64,000 bases of DNA from Dehalococcoidia bacterium (lineage in GTDB: Bacteria > Chloroflexota > Dehalococcoidia > UBA2979). Positions 1-7,780 of this stretch are shown here, piece after piece (positions within the stretch are counted from its first letter, which is position 1; every line of letters begins with the position of its first letter). The notes beneath the pieces were generated by a model, which made no database searches, had not been told where the DNA came from, and saw only the letters and a list, made by a program, of their open reading frames with translations. The position numbers and the translations under genes are program-made. Where the stretch lies: contig WHSU01000008.1 in assembly GCA_009379925.1 (NCBI GenBank), positions 45,057 through 109,056 on the forward strand, read 5' to 3'.

Positions 1-249
1 CTCGGACACCGGTCCGGCCGAAGGTGGGAGTGGTGTGGCGCCCGGACGTGGCTGGAGATGCAGGCCCTAGGCCTGGAGGCGAACGGGCGTATCCGCGCCG
101 GCTCCACCGCCGGCATCCGCATCGTCGGCGCCGCCTGTTGCTCTGACCGCGATTGGCCGATGCTGCTCGCCCTGCACCACACGATGCCCGGCGTCAGGTC
201 CTTCGAGGGCGGCGGCGCGGGCGTGTTGGTAGGCGGGGAACCAGACTGA
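1..249 (+). CDS. possible C-terminal fragment of an unidentified protein
   Basis: Frame 1 is open from the first base to a TGA at 247-249, so this could be the tail of a gene starting before the window. The translation contains a Gly-rich segment (RSFEGGGAGVLVGG) and no motif I recognise. An internal ATG at 58 has no convincing ribosome binding site. It converges on the minus-strand ybaK gene 15 bases further on. Chance openness is common in DNA this GC-rich, so confidence is low. Confidence 0.25.
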   Translation, partial: LGHRSGRRWEWCGARTWLEMQALGLEANGRIRAGSTAGIRIVGAACCSDRDWPMLLALHHTMPGVRSFEGGGAGVLVGGEPD

Positions 250-264
250 GCGCGCTGCGTAAGT

Positions 265-735
265 CTACCCACGAACGATCCGCGCGACCGTGGCCTCGGT
301 GAGCCCAGCGAGGTCGGCGGGCGCCAGCACGATCTCCAATCCGCGCCGGCCGCCGCTGACGTAGACGGTCGCGTATCGACTGGCCGAGTCGTCGAGGGCA
401 GTGGGGAGCCGTCGCTTCTGGCCCAGTGGGCTGATGCCGCCCACCACGTAGCCGGTGGCCCGCTGCGCCTCGGCCGGGCCGGCCATTTCGGCCTTGCGGG
501 CGCCCAGCGTGGCGGCGAGCGCCTTCAGGTCGAGCCGTTCGGCGACGGGGACGATGGCCACGGCGAGCCGTCCGGTATCCAACTTCGCGACGAGTGTCTT
601 GAACACCCGCTCGGCGGGGACACCAAGCATCGATGCGGCCTCCGCGCCGTAGGCGGCGGCTGCCGGGTCGTGCTCGTACTGCACCACCTCGAACGGGATG
701 CCGGCGCGCCGGGCTGCCTCGACTGCCGGCGTCAT
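265..735 (-). CDS. ybaK: YbaK/EbsC-family aminoacyl-tRNA deacylase (Cys-tRNA(Pro) deacylase type)
   Basis: The 156-residue product matches the single-domain YbaK fold. It has an N-terminal helix (MTPAVEAARRAGIPF), the segment VFKTLVAK holding the lysine expected in the active site, and the late Gly-rich motif VVGGISPLGQKRRLPT typical of the family. Such enzymes hydrolyse Cys-tRNA(Pro) mischarged by prolyl-tRNA synthetase. I chose the ATG at 733-735 because it sits just downstream of GAGGAGG and gives the usual family length; the frame stays open far upstream but that part is not protein-like. A free-standing editing domain of another specificity is possible. Confidence 0.88.
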   Translation of the reverse strand: MTPAVEAARRAGIPFEVVQYEHDPAAAAYGAEAASMLGVPAERVFKTLVAKLDTGRLAVAIVPVAERLDLKALAATLGARKAEMAGPAEAQRATGYVVGGISPLGQKRRLPTALDDSASRYATVYVSGGRRGLEIVLAPADLAGLTEATVARIVRG

Positions 736-791
736 ACGCCTCCTCGAGGGCCGTCCGGCCGTCCTGGACGCCGACCCCCGCAGTCTAGTGG

Positions 792-1214
792 CTAGCGCCA
801 GCGCACGATGCTCCACTCCTCCGAGATGCGCCCGTCCTGCAGACAGTGAAGCAGCACGGCGTCGGCGTACATCTGGCGTCCGGTAGCGGCGTGGCCCTGG
901 AACCGGTCCGTGTGCTTGCCCCGGAAGGTCACGTGCGTCACCACGCGGCCGCCGATGGCCTCCATGTGCCGGATGTCCACCTCCGGCTGGGAGAAGCCAT
1001 CGAAGACGACTTCCCCGAACGGCGCCGCGGTGTCGCCGCCGCAGGCCTGGCGCGCCGGTCCATACTGACGGAAGTCCGGCGCGTAGAACTCCGGGTCGAG
1101 TACGCCTCGCTCGCCTGCCACGCCACGGGCCAGCCGGCGCGAGAGCGCCCGGCGGACAACATCGATATTGCGCGCGGTCTCGGTCTGTGCTTCGCGTTCC
1201 ACCAGGTTCGTCAT
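792..1214 (-). CDS. SnoaL-like / ester-cyclase-type NTF2-fold protein
   Basis: A 140-residue protein of the SnoaL/NTF2-like superfamily. It has an N-terminal helix, then FYAPDFRQYGP (the region where SnoaL cyclases carry active-site residues) and a beta-rich C-terminal half ending in the family-typical ISEEWSIVRW. SnoaL-like proteins include polyketide cyclases but most genomic members have no known substrate. It stands alone between ybaK and the terminator of the thiamine operon, with purine-rich GGAGAC ahead of the ATG. Fold assignment is fairly safe; the reaction is unknown. Confidence 0.65.
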   Translation of the reverse strand: MTNLVEREAQTETARNIDVVRRALSRRLARGVAGERGVLDPEFYAPDFRQYGPARQACGGDTAAPFGEVVFDGFSQPEVDIRHMEAIGGRVVTHVTFRGKHTDRFQGHAATGRQMYADAVLLHCLQDGRISEEWSIVRWR

Positions 1215-1346
1215 GGCCGTCTCCGTCTCGCTCCCATCGAATGCACTGGCTTTCCACTGAGGAGAGCATCCGGCAGACAGGCGAGGGGGTCGTCGGCAGG
1301 CGGTACCTAAGTTGCCTACCCACGCTGCCTAGATCGCACAGGTCAC

Positions 1347-1384
1347 AAAAAAGAGCGACGGCCGGGGAGCGCTCCCCGGCCGTC
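1347..1384 (-). terminator. rho-independent terminator of the thiamine-type operon
   Basis: A perfect 28-base palindrome (1357-1384, arms GACGGCCGGGGAGC) is followed, reading the minus strand, by a run of six T (A-run 1347-1352). This is a classical intrinsic terminator for transcripts coming from the minus-strand operon whose last gene stops at 1484. Confidence 0.85.
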
Positions 1385-1398
1385 GACAGGTAAAGGGT

Positions 1399-1453
1399 GC
1401 CCCGGTCCTGGCTGCCGTCGGACCGGGGCGGTGCAAGGGGTCCAGTCCTTGCA
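1399..1453 (-). other. two additional hairpins in the operon 3' untranslated region
   Basis: Two more inverted repeats lie between the last stop codon (1484) and the terminator: GCCCCGGTCC/GGACCGGGGC (1399-1408 with 1420-1429) and TGCAAGG/CCTTGCA (1432-1438 with 1447-1453). Neither has its own U-tract. With the terminator they form a three-hairpin 3' end that could stabilise the mRNA or be released as a small RNA. Confidence 0.45.
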
Positions 1454-1483
1454 TCACTTTCATTGCCCCGGACGGCGCGGATG

Positions 1484-2629
1484 TTACGCCGGTCCCGAAG
1501 AATCTCCGGATTGCAGCAACTCGGCGCCGACGCCCTCGAGCGCCACCGAGGCGGAGGCGCCCGCGTTCTGGGTGAGCGCGTTGGCGTCACGCCAGCACCG
1601 GCCCAGATCGCTGGAGGCGAACAGGGCGCTGGTCCCGGCGGCCTCGTACAGGAGCTGTGCCGCTCGTGCCCCAGAGCTGGCCGCATGCACGGAGGCCAGT
1701 CGAGTCCGTGCGCGTGCCTCGGCGGTTAGTGCCCGTCCCTCGACGACAGCATCCCAAGAAGCGTGTGCGGCTTCGTAGAAGAATGCGCGGGCTGCGCCAA
1801 CGAGCGCCTCCGCCTCGGCGTAGCGGATGCGGGCATCCGGCCGTTCCGCGAGCAACGCCTCGCTGCCCTTCGGGCGCTTGGTACGCGCCAGCGCGCGGAA
1901 CGCCTCCAGCGTGTGGCCCGCAATCCCCAGGGCGACCGCACCGAAGGCGAGTGCGGCGTTCAGGTCGAAGGGGAACCGGTACAGCGGCCCCGGCTCGCGG
2001 GCGGGTTCATCGAACAGCGTGAACGTGCGGTCATCCGGGACGAAGCAACCGTCCACCGTGAAGTCGTGGCTCCCGGTCGCGCGCAGTCCCGACACGTCCC
2101 ACGCCTCGATGACGTGGACGGCGTCGCGCGGGACCGCGAAGGCGCGCACCCGAGGCGGGTCGCGGCCATCCTCCACCACGCAAGTAGCCGTGAACCACGT
2201 CGCGTGCGGCGCGCCGCTGGCGAAACGCCAGCGCCCCTGCACCTCGATGCCGCCGTCGACGGGCCGTCCTCGGCCGGTGGGTGCTCCGCTGCCGGCCACG
2301 ACCGCCTCTCGGGGTCCGAACACCTCGCGCGCCGTGTGTTCCGGCAGGAAGCCGGCGAAGAGCCCCGCACCGCCGCCGATCATGACCGTCCAGCCGGCAG
2401 CGCCGTCCAACCGCGACACTGCTTCGTAGACCTCCAGGGTGTAGGGGATCGACAGTTCGTCGTCGCCCATCGAGCGGGGCATCCAGAGCCGGAGCAGCCG
2501 CTCGTCGTGCATCGCCTCGATGACCTCCGGGACGATGCGGCCCAGGCGCTCTGACTCGGCCGCGGTCTCGCGCACCAGCGGCGCGATGCGTTCCACGGCC
2601 GCCAGAACCTGTTCGCGTGAGCGGTTCAT
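1484..2629 (-). CDS. acyl-CoA dehydrogenase-fold flavin monooxygenase-like protein (HsaA/DszC type)
   Basis: A 381-residue acyl-CoA dehydrogenase-fold protein. The N-terminal region (LVRETAAESERLGRIVPEVI) and the segment LDGAAGWTVMIGG resemble the oxygenase components HsaA, DszC and 4-hydroxyphenylacetate hydroxylase rather than true fatty-acyl-CoA dehydrogenases. These enzymes use reduced flavin from a partner reductase and O2 to hydroxylate or desulfurise small rings. The start ATG overlaps the stop of the ATPase gene (ATGA, 2626-2629), so it is the last gene of the TPP-riboswitch operon. I infer that it oxidises a thiamine-related pyrimidine or thiazole brought in by the transporter; the substrate is unproven and no reductase gene is adjacent. 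Confidence 0.7.
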   Translation of the reverse strand: MNRSREQVLAAVERIAPLVRETAAESERLGRIVPEVIEAMHDERLLRLWMPRSMGDDELSIPYTLEVYEAVSRLDGAAGWTVMIGGGAGLFAGFLPEHTAREVFGPREAVVAGSGAPTGRGRPVDGGIEVQGRWRFASGAPHATWFTATCVVEDGRDPPRVRAFAVPRDAVHVIEAWDVSGLRATGSHDFTVDGCFVPDDRTFTLFDEPAREPGPLYRFPFDLNAALAFGAVALGIAGHTLEAFRALARTKRPKGSEALLAERPDARIRYAEAEALVGAARAFFYEAAHASWDAVVEGRALTAEARARTRLASVHAASSGARAAQLLYEAAGTSALFASSDLGRCWRDANALTQNAGASASVALEGVGAELLQSGDSSGPA

Positions 2630-3432
2630 GGCGCACTCCGCTGGCCGGAGGGGACGGCGCGCGGCTCCTCTGGGGGCGTGACGCCTTCCAGCGCATCGAG
2701 GACGCGCGCCTTCAGTTCGACAAACGCCGGCGTGGTCGTGTCGCGCGCCGTCCGCGGCCGTGGGAGCGGCACATCGATGGTCGCGACGAGGCGCCCTGGA
2801 CGCCGCGAGAGGATGTAGACAACGTCCGCCAGCACGAGCGCCTCCTCGATGTCGTGGGTGACGAGCATCACCGTGCGGCCATCGCGCCGCCAGACCTCCT
2901 GTAGCCACGCGTGCATCTCGCGGCGCGTGATGGCGTCCAGCGCGCCGAATGGCTCATCGAGCAGCAACACCGGGCGCGGCATCAGGAACGTGCGCAGCAG
3001 CGCGAGGCGCTGTCGCATCCCACCGGAGAGCTGGGAGGGCCACGCCTGCTCGAAGCCGGACAGCCCGAAGCGCTCCATCAGCACCTCGGCGCGCTCGTGC
3101 GCCTCGGCTCGGGGTACGCCGGCGATCTCCGCGCCCAGCGTGGCGTTCGCCAGCACGCGCCGCCACGGCAGCAGCAGGTCACGCTGCGGCATGAAGCTCA
3201 CGCCGCCCGGTTCGCCGATGACCTCGTGCCCGTCCACCGCGGCCCGGCCTTCCGAAGGACGGAGCAGGCCCGCGAGCACGCGCAACAGCGTGCTCTTGCC
3301 AGAGCCGGACGGCCCCACGACCGCGGCGAACCTGCCCTGGGGCACCTCAAGCGACAGCCCGTCGAGGGCGAGCACGGGCGGCGCCCCCGCGAAGCGGTGG
3401 GTGAGGTGCTGGACGCTGATGCCGGCGGTCAT
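2626..3432 (-). CDS. thiZ: ABC transporter ATP-binding protein, thiamine/HMP-type (ThiZ-like)
   Basis: A 268-residue ATPase of the nitrate/taurine/HMP importer class. It has Walker A GPSGSGKST, Q-loop MPQRD, signature LSGGMRQR, Walker B VLLLDEPF followed by GALD, and the switch histidine in LVTHD. It powers uptake by the ThiX-type permease and ThiY-type binding protein encoded just upstream. The ATG at 3430-3432 lies five bases after the binding-protein stop codon, and its own stop overlaps the next start. The TPP riboswitch at the operon head supports a thiamine-precursor substrate rather than nitrate or taurine. Confidence 0.85.
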   Translation of the reverse strand: MTAGISVQHLTHRFAGAPPVLALDGLSLEVPQGRFAAVVGPSGSGKSTLLRVLAGLLRPSEGRAAVDGHEVIGEPGGVSFMPQRDLLLPWRRVLANATLGAEIAGVPRAEAHERAEVLMERFGLSGFEQAWPSQLSGGMRQRLALLRTFLMPRPVLLLDEPFGALDAITRREMHAWLQEVWRRDGRTVMLVTHDIEEALVLADVVYILSRRPGRLVATIDVPLPRPRTARDTTTPAFVELKARVLDALEGVTPPEEPRAVPSGQRSAP

Positions 3433-3437
3433 CGTGG

Positions 3438-4517
3438 CTAGCTCTCCGGGAGGTATTCGTTGGTGAAGGTGGCGTCCGGGTCGACCTCGGTCTCCGTCAG
3501 GCCGGCCTCGCGCAAGAACGCCTCGAAGCGTTCCCAATTCTCCGGGTCCTGCACGCCCCACGGCTGCCCGTCCGCCGCGTAGAGCGGCGCGTGGTACTCC
3601 GCGCTGGCGCGCACCAGGCCTTCGTCCAGCTCGGGCGCGGCCGCCAGCAGTGCATCCGCCGCCGCGTCGGGGTCTTCGATGGCGCGGTCGTACCCGCGCG
3701 CCGTCGCCTCCAGGAAGGCGCGGACGAGATCGGGCTGCTCCGCCAGCATCGTCTCGTTGGTGATGAACGCGGGGGTGTACCAGTCCGGGATGCAGTCCAG
3801 GTAGTCGACGAACTTGAGGCTCGACACCTCGACGCCCTCGACCTCGCTCGCTCGGAGCGCGTCCCAGCCCTCGAAGACCCACACGAAGTCGAAGCGGTCC
3901 TGCTCCATCCCGGCCAGGTAGTCGATGTTGCCCACCTCGACGAACTCCACTTGCGAGGGGTCGCCGCCGTCGCACTCCACCAGCGTGTTGAGCAGCTCCT
4001 GTTCCAGCGCCCCGCCGAAGCCGCCGTAGGTCTTCCCCTGGAGGTCTGACGGGCGTTCGATGCCCTCTGAGGCGAGGGCCATGAGGCTGGAGGCGTTGAA
4101 CGGCAGGATCGCGGCGATGGACACGACCGGCGCGCCCTCCGCGCGGGCGGGGATGATCGACTCCGCGACGCCGATGCCAAATTCGGCCTGGCCGGCAGCC
4201 ACCACGGCGACGCCACCGGCGGTCGCCGGCTCGACGATCTCGAGGTCGAGGCCGGCCTCCTCGTACCAGCCTTCCGCTAGTGCGATGTAGATGCCGGCGT
4301 GGTGGTTGTTGGGCGTCCAGTTCAGCATCAGGGTCACCTCGGTCAGCTCGCCCGACGCCTCCGCTGTGCCGGTCGCTGCGGACGTGGGGTCCGCGTCCGC
4401 CGACGCCGGGTCGTCGTCGTCGCAAGCGACCAGGGTGGCGGTCGCGAGCGCCAGCAGCGCCAGCACGGTCGCGCCGAGCCGCGTCGTGCGCGCCGTCCGG
4501 CGTGGAGTCGTCGTCAT
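3438..4517 (-). CDS. thiY: NMT1/THI5-like substrate-binding lipoprotein, thiamine-precursor type (ThiY-like)
   Basis: A 359-residue lipoprotein: a charged N-terminus, a hydrophobic stretch and the lipobox LVAC with Cys near residue 32, then an acidic and Ala/Thr-rich linker. The mature part begins VTLMLNWTPNNHHAGIYIA, the typical NMT1/THI5 start, and contains the GGFGGALE segment seen in pyrimidine-binding ThiY/Thi5 relatives. Family members bind HMP, formylaminopyrimidine or related compounds outside the cell. The start ATG overlaps the permease stop (ATGA at 4514-4517). The riboswitch ahead of the operon independently supports a thiamine-pathway ligand. Confidence 0.85.
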   Translation of the reverse strand: MTTTPRRTARTTRLGATVLALLALATATLVACDDDDPASADADPTSAATGTAEASGELTEVTLMLNWTPNNHHAGIYIALAEGWYEEAGLDLEIVEPATAGGVAVVAAGQAEFGIGVAESIIPARAEGAPVVSIAAILPFNASSLMALASEGIERPSDLQGKTYGGFGGALEQELLNTLVECDGGDPSQVEFVEVGNIDYLAGMEQDRFDFVWVFEGWDALRASEVEGVEVSSLKFVDYLDCIPDWYTPAFITNETMLAEQPDLVRAFLEATARGYDRAIEDPDAAADALLAAAPELDEGLVRASAEYHAPLYAADGQPWGVQDPENWERFEAFLREAGLTETEVDPDATFTNEYLPES

Positions 4518-5329
4518 CGCTCTTCCCCCTCGGTCGACACATATCGGTAAGGCATGGCGAGTCGCGCGATGAGGTGCACCGCGGCGAACATCGCGATGCT
4601 GACGGCTGCGATCACGATCACGGCGACCAGCACGCGGTCGACGCGGAATGCGCTCTGCGCACGCGTGATGAAGAGCCCCAGGCCGGAGCTGGCGCCCACC
4701 CACTCGCCAATCACCGCCGCCAGCACGGCGTAGGTGGCGCTGATCTGGAGCCCGGCGAAGAACGAGGGCAGCGCCGAAGGCACGAGGACGGAGCGCAGCA
4801 CCTGCCAGCGTCCGGCGCCCATGCCACGCACCAACTCGATCAGGTCGCGGTCGGCGCGGAGCAGTCCGTCCGTGGTGGCGACCGCGATCGGGAAGAAGCC
4901 GACCAGCGCCACGATCAGCACCTTCGGCGTGAGCCCGAACCCGAACCAGACGACGAGCAGCGGCGCCATCACGATCATCGGGATGTTCTGCGACAGCACC
5001 AGCAGCGGGTAGAAGGCCCGACGCAGCTGCGGGATGCTCACGACCAGCGCCGCGAACGCAACCCCGACCACGATGGCGAACCCGAGGCCGACGATGGCCT
5101 CCGTCATCGTCGTGCGGATGTGGTCCGGCAGCGTAGAGCGCACCTCCAGGAAAGCGGTCCACACGTCGCTCGGCGGCGGGAGCATGTACCCCGGCACGGC
5201 GAACGTGCGCACGCCCACTTCCCAGGCCGCGAGCAGCAGCACAATCAGCGCCACGGGCGGCGCCGCCATCGCGGCCCAGCGCGCCAGCCGCGACGCGCGC
5301 CGCGCGCGGCCGCCGGCGGTGCTAGCCAC
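4514..5329 (-). CDS. thiX: ABC transporter permease, thiamine/HMP-type (ThiX-like)
   Basis: A 271-residue inner-membrane permease of the binding-protein-dependent family, with about six hydrophobic segments (for example VALIVLLLAAWEVGV near residue 27 and a last one near residue 250). The cytoplasmic EAA loop is visible as GMGAGRWQVLRSVLVPSALPSF around residues 165-185. Its start overlaps the end of the thiamine-binding gene by 8-12 bases and its stop overlaps the binding-protein start. It should form the membrane channel of the three-part importer with the neighbouring ATPase and lipoprotein. Confidence 0.85.
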   Translation of the reverse strand: MASTAGGRARRASRLARWAAMAAPPVALIVLLLAAWEVGVRTFAVPGYMLPPPSDVWTAFLEVRSTLPDHIRTTMTEAIVGLGFAIVVGVAFAALVVSIPQLRRAFYPLLVLSQNIPMIVMAPLLVVWFGFGLTPKVLIVALVGFFPIAVATTDGLLRADRDLIELVRGMGAGRWQVLRSVLVPSALPSFFAGLQISATYAVLAAVIGEWVGASSGLGLFITRAQSAFRVDRVLVAVIVIAAVSIAMFAAVHLIARLAMPYRYVSTEGEER

Positions 5330-5618
5330 GGAACTTCGAGGTCAGGCTCTCCATGGTGGAGCCGGAGGCCTCGTCCGCCGACTGGGCGAATTTCACGACG
5401 CTGACGACGCTCCGCGCGCCCGCTTCCAGGCACGCCTCGTGGACCCGCCGGACAAGCGGCCACAGCGCCTCCGGCTCCCCCTCGATCGTCGTGCCGAGCG
5501 GGTCGACCTCATACCGGAGGCCCGACTGCTGGATGACGGCGATCGCCGCCTCGACGTGCGCGTAGCGGTTGTCGCCGCTACCGGGCGGGTTGGGCAGGCA
5601 TTCGATCTCCACGAGCAC
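5322..5618 (-). CDS. thiamine-binding protein, MTH1187/YqgV family
   Basis: A roughly 98-residue ferredoxin-like protein of the thiamine_BP (formerly DUF77) family. Signatures are the N-terminal VEIECLPNPP, the glycine-rich turn YEVDPLGTTIEGE and the C-terminal SVVKFAQSADEASGS. Relatives bind thiamine or HMP in the cytoplasm and are often linked to thiamine transport. The frame begins with GTG at 5622-5624, but GAGGT directly abuts that codon; the GTG at 5616-5618 has the better spacing (7 bases) and is preferred here. It is the first gene behind the TPP riboswitch. Confidence 0.82.
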   Translation of the reverse strand: MLVEIECLPNPPGSGDNRYAHVEAAIAVIQQSGLRYEVDPLGTTIEGEPEALWPLVRRVHEACLEAGARSVVSVVKFAQSADEASGSTMESLTSKFRG

Positions 5619-5734
5619 AGGCACACCTCGCTGTCCGCGACGGCGCGCAGCCGGGAACCATGCTCGAAGGTCGAGTGTGTAGTGAATGGGCTGCGCGTGC
5701 GCGCAGCGAGCGACCGTGCTCGCTCTGCAAAGTG

Positions 5735-5822
5735 GACCGCTTCCCTACGCTCGCATTACCGAGGTCAGGTTCCTGGGGTGGTCCCACGCGGGATCTCAGC
5801 CTTGCGGCCCCCCCAGCGGCGC
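5735..5822 (-). promoter_or_regulatory. TPP riboswitch (THI element)
   Basis: Reading the minus strand, the diagnostic THI-box segments appear in order: GGCTGAGATCCC near 5795-5805, GGGACCACCCC, GGAACCTGACCTCGG near 5758-5775, then GCGAGCGTAGGGAAGCGG. A closing P1 helix pairs AGCGG-type arms at 5815-5819 and 5737-5741. The aptamer ends about 115 bases before the first gene. A GCGAGC/GCTCGC hairpin (about 5706-5723) in between may be part of the expression platform. It should shut down the downstream transporter operon when thiamine pyrophosphate is abundant. Confidence 0.92.
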
Positions 5823-5849
5823 ACCGGTATTCCGACCGTTGCAATCGCG

Positions 5850-5878
5850 ATGGTATGTCGCGGACCTGCCGCACGCAA
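5850..5878 (-). promoter_or_regulatory. sigma70-type promoter of the thiamine-type operon
   Basis: On the minus strand TTGCGT (5873-5878) and TACCAT (5850-5855) are separated by exactly 17 bases. Transcription would start near 5843, about 20 bases before the riboswitch aptamer, which is the arrangement expected for a riboswitch-controlled operon. Confidence 0.5.
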
Positions 5879-6033
5879 TGGATTCCGAGCTCACCCCGCC
5901 CATCGCGCCCCTATCGCGCGAGCACGCGCGAGCCCACCGGCGGATGCACGAGCGCCGGAGACTGAGGAACGGCGGAGGCCCGTCGAGAATCAGGACGAGG
6001 CTCGTGAACCTCGACGGCCCCGAGGAGGAGTCC

Positions 6034-6831
6034 ATGACGATCGCCCTGCCCACCGAATTGCCGGTGCTGTCGGCGCCACGCGCGCGAGCGCTGCTGCTGA
6101 TGTGGAACCCCGACGCCGAGATTGACGACTACGTGTCAGTGATGGAGGGCGACCCGGCGCTCACCTCGGCAGTGCTACGTGCGGCCAACTCCGCCGCCTC
6201 GTGGCCGGTCGCGCGGGTCGCTACGGCCCGAGAGGCGGCGATCCGCATCGGGCGGGAGGCGGTGAGGCAGATCACGACCGCGCTGATCGTACGCTCCGAG
6301 TTCGACCGGCTGGACGAGTCCGGCATCGACGACGGTGAGTTGTGGGACCACCTGCTCGCCGTCGGGCTGCTCGCGGAACGGCTCGCGGGCGACGCGCACG
6401 GACCGCTCGCGTTCACGACGGGGCTCCTCCACGACATCGGGCGGCTCTCCATGGCCGGGCAGCAGCCGGCGAAGTACGCCCGCGTCGCGCTCGAGGTGGA
6501 GTCCGGCCGTCCGGCCATGGAGGCGGAAGCAGCCGCCTTCCTGACCGACCACGCCGCGTGGGGCGCCCGCATCGCAGAGGCGTGGCGGTTCCCAGACGAG
6601 GTGGTGGAGGCCATCGGCAGCCACCACACCGGCGAGGGCGGGGCGCTGGCGACCGCGATCCACGCGGCGCGCGACCTCTCGTGGGCCCTCGGGGTGGGCG
6701 ACGGCCTCGCGTATCCCTCCGGCAGCAGCCAGCCATCGGAGACGTACAGCGCGCTCGTCGAGGAACTGGGGGGCGCGCGCGGCCTGCGTCGCCACCTCCG
6801 CTGGTACCGCGAGGCGACCCGGCCGCGCTAA
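6034..6831 (+). CDS. HDOD domain protein
   Basis: A 265-residue protein made almost entirely of an HDOD domain, a relative of HD phosphohydrolases used in signalling. Visible marks are the N-terminal IDDYVSVMEGDPALTSAVLR, the AIRIGREAVR segment, an HD pair in GLLHDIGRL (near residue 134) and a second histidine cluster in SHHTGEG (near residue 195). The frame is open further upstream, but ATG 6034 follows GAGGAGGAG and gives the domain its usual start. HDOD proteins often act in c-di-GMP or stress signalling; no partner gene is adjacent. Confidence 0.8.
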   Translation: MTIALPTELPVLSAPRARALLLMWNPDAEIDDYVSVMEGDPALTSAVLRAANSAASWPVARVATAREAAIRIGREAVRQITTALIVRSEFDRLDESGIDDGELWDHLLAVGLLAERLAGDAHGPLAFTTGLLHDIGRLSMAGQQPAKYARVALEVESGRPAMEAEAAAFLTDHAAWGARIAEAWRFPDEVVEAIGSHHTGEGGALATAIHAARDLSWALGVGDGLAYPSGSSQPSETYSALVEELGGARGLRRHLRWYREATRPR

Positions 6832-6890
6832 CGCCGGCGCCGTCCCCATCGTCTGCGTGATATCGTGCCGCCGCTTCGAAGGAGGGCGGC

Positions 6891-7733
6891 ATGAGCGGCG
6901 TGTGGCCGGGCGAGACGCAGTGTGTGGTCATGCTCGGGTTCGACGTGGACGGCCCGTCCGCGATGATCCGGCGAAACGCCGAGGTGGAACGGATGCCCTC
7001 CGCGCGCTCGATGGGCGAGTTCGGGCCTCGGGTGGCCGTGCCCCGCATCCTGGAACTACTGCACGAATACGACGTACCCGCCTCGTTCTATGTGCCCGGT
7101 TGGGTGGCGGAGCGGTGGCCGGAGGCGGTCACCTCGATCGCCGCCGCGGGACACGAGGTCGGCCACCACGGCTACCTCCACGAGGCCCCGGCCTCCCTCT
7201 CTCGCGAGACGGAAGCAGAGGTGCTCGACCGGGGTAGCGCGATTCTGCAGGCCATCACGGGGCAGCCGCCGGAGGGCTACCGTTCACCGAGCTGGGAACT
7301 GAGCGAGCACTCCCTGGCGCTGCTCGCCGAACGCGGCTTCCTCTACGACTCAAGCCTGATGGGCGACGACGCCCCATACGCCGTCTCGGCCAGCGAGGAC
7401 GGCGCGGTGCTCGTCGAGGTCCCGGTGCACTGGTCGCTGGACGACGCACCCGCCTTCGCCTTCAATCCGGCGGTCGGCCGGCTGGACCCGATGTCAACGC
7501 CGGAGGACATGTACGTGACGTGGCTGGGCGCCTTCGAGGAGCTGTATGCGCGCGGACGGGCGTTCACGCTGACGATGCATCCGTGGGTGATCGGCCGCGC
7601 CGGGCGCCTCCGCATGCTCGAGCGCCTGATCCGGACGATTCGCGGGTACCCGCGTGTCGAATGGGCGCGCACGGTGGATGTGGCACGTGATTTTGCCGTG
7701 CGAGAGGGACTTCCGGTCCCCCAGCGCCGTTAG
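6891..7733 (+). CDS. polysaccharide deacetylase family protein (NodB/PuuE-like)
   Basis: A 280-residue NodB-homology protein. It shows the motif 1 aspartates in LGFDVDGPS, the metal-binding histidine pair in GHEVGHHGYLHE, the motif 3 arginine in GYRSPSW and the late histidine in LTMHPW. The absence of a signal peptide and the SMGEFGPRVAVPRILELL segment make it closer to the cytoplasmic PgdA/PuuE-type deacetylases (peptidoglycan or allantoin-like amides) than to exported chitin deacetylases. A strong GAAGGAGGGC lies just before the ATG. Confidence 0.82.
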   Translation: MSGVWPGETQCVVMLGFDVDGPSAMIRRNAEVERMPSARSMGEFGPRVAVPRILELLHEYDVPASFYVPGWVAERWPEAVTSIAAAGHEVGHHGYLHEAPASLSRETEAEVLDRGSAILQAITGQPPEGYRSPSWELSEHSLALLAERGFLYDSSLMGDDAPYAVSASEDGAVLVEVPVHWSLDDAPAFAFNPAVGRLDPMSTPEDMYVTWLGAFEELYARGRAFTLTMHPWVIGRAGRLRMLERLIRTIRGYPRVEWARTVDVARDFAVREGLPVPQRR

Positions 7734-7780
7734 ACCCGCCGCTACGATGGCCTCGGCATCCTTCGGAACCGGGAGGCCAC

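Noticed and set aside
4280..5404. Long plus-strand open frame opposite the thiamine-type transporter genes
   Set aside because: It is antisense to well-supported permease and binding-protein genes, has an Arg/His/Gly-rich non-protein composition and no start signal.
5686..6033. N-terminal extension of the HDOD gene
   Set aside because: The frame is open, but it runs antisense to the TPP riboswitch and its promoter, and a strong ribosome binding site precedes ATG 6034.
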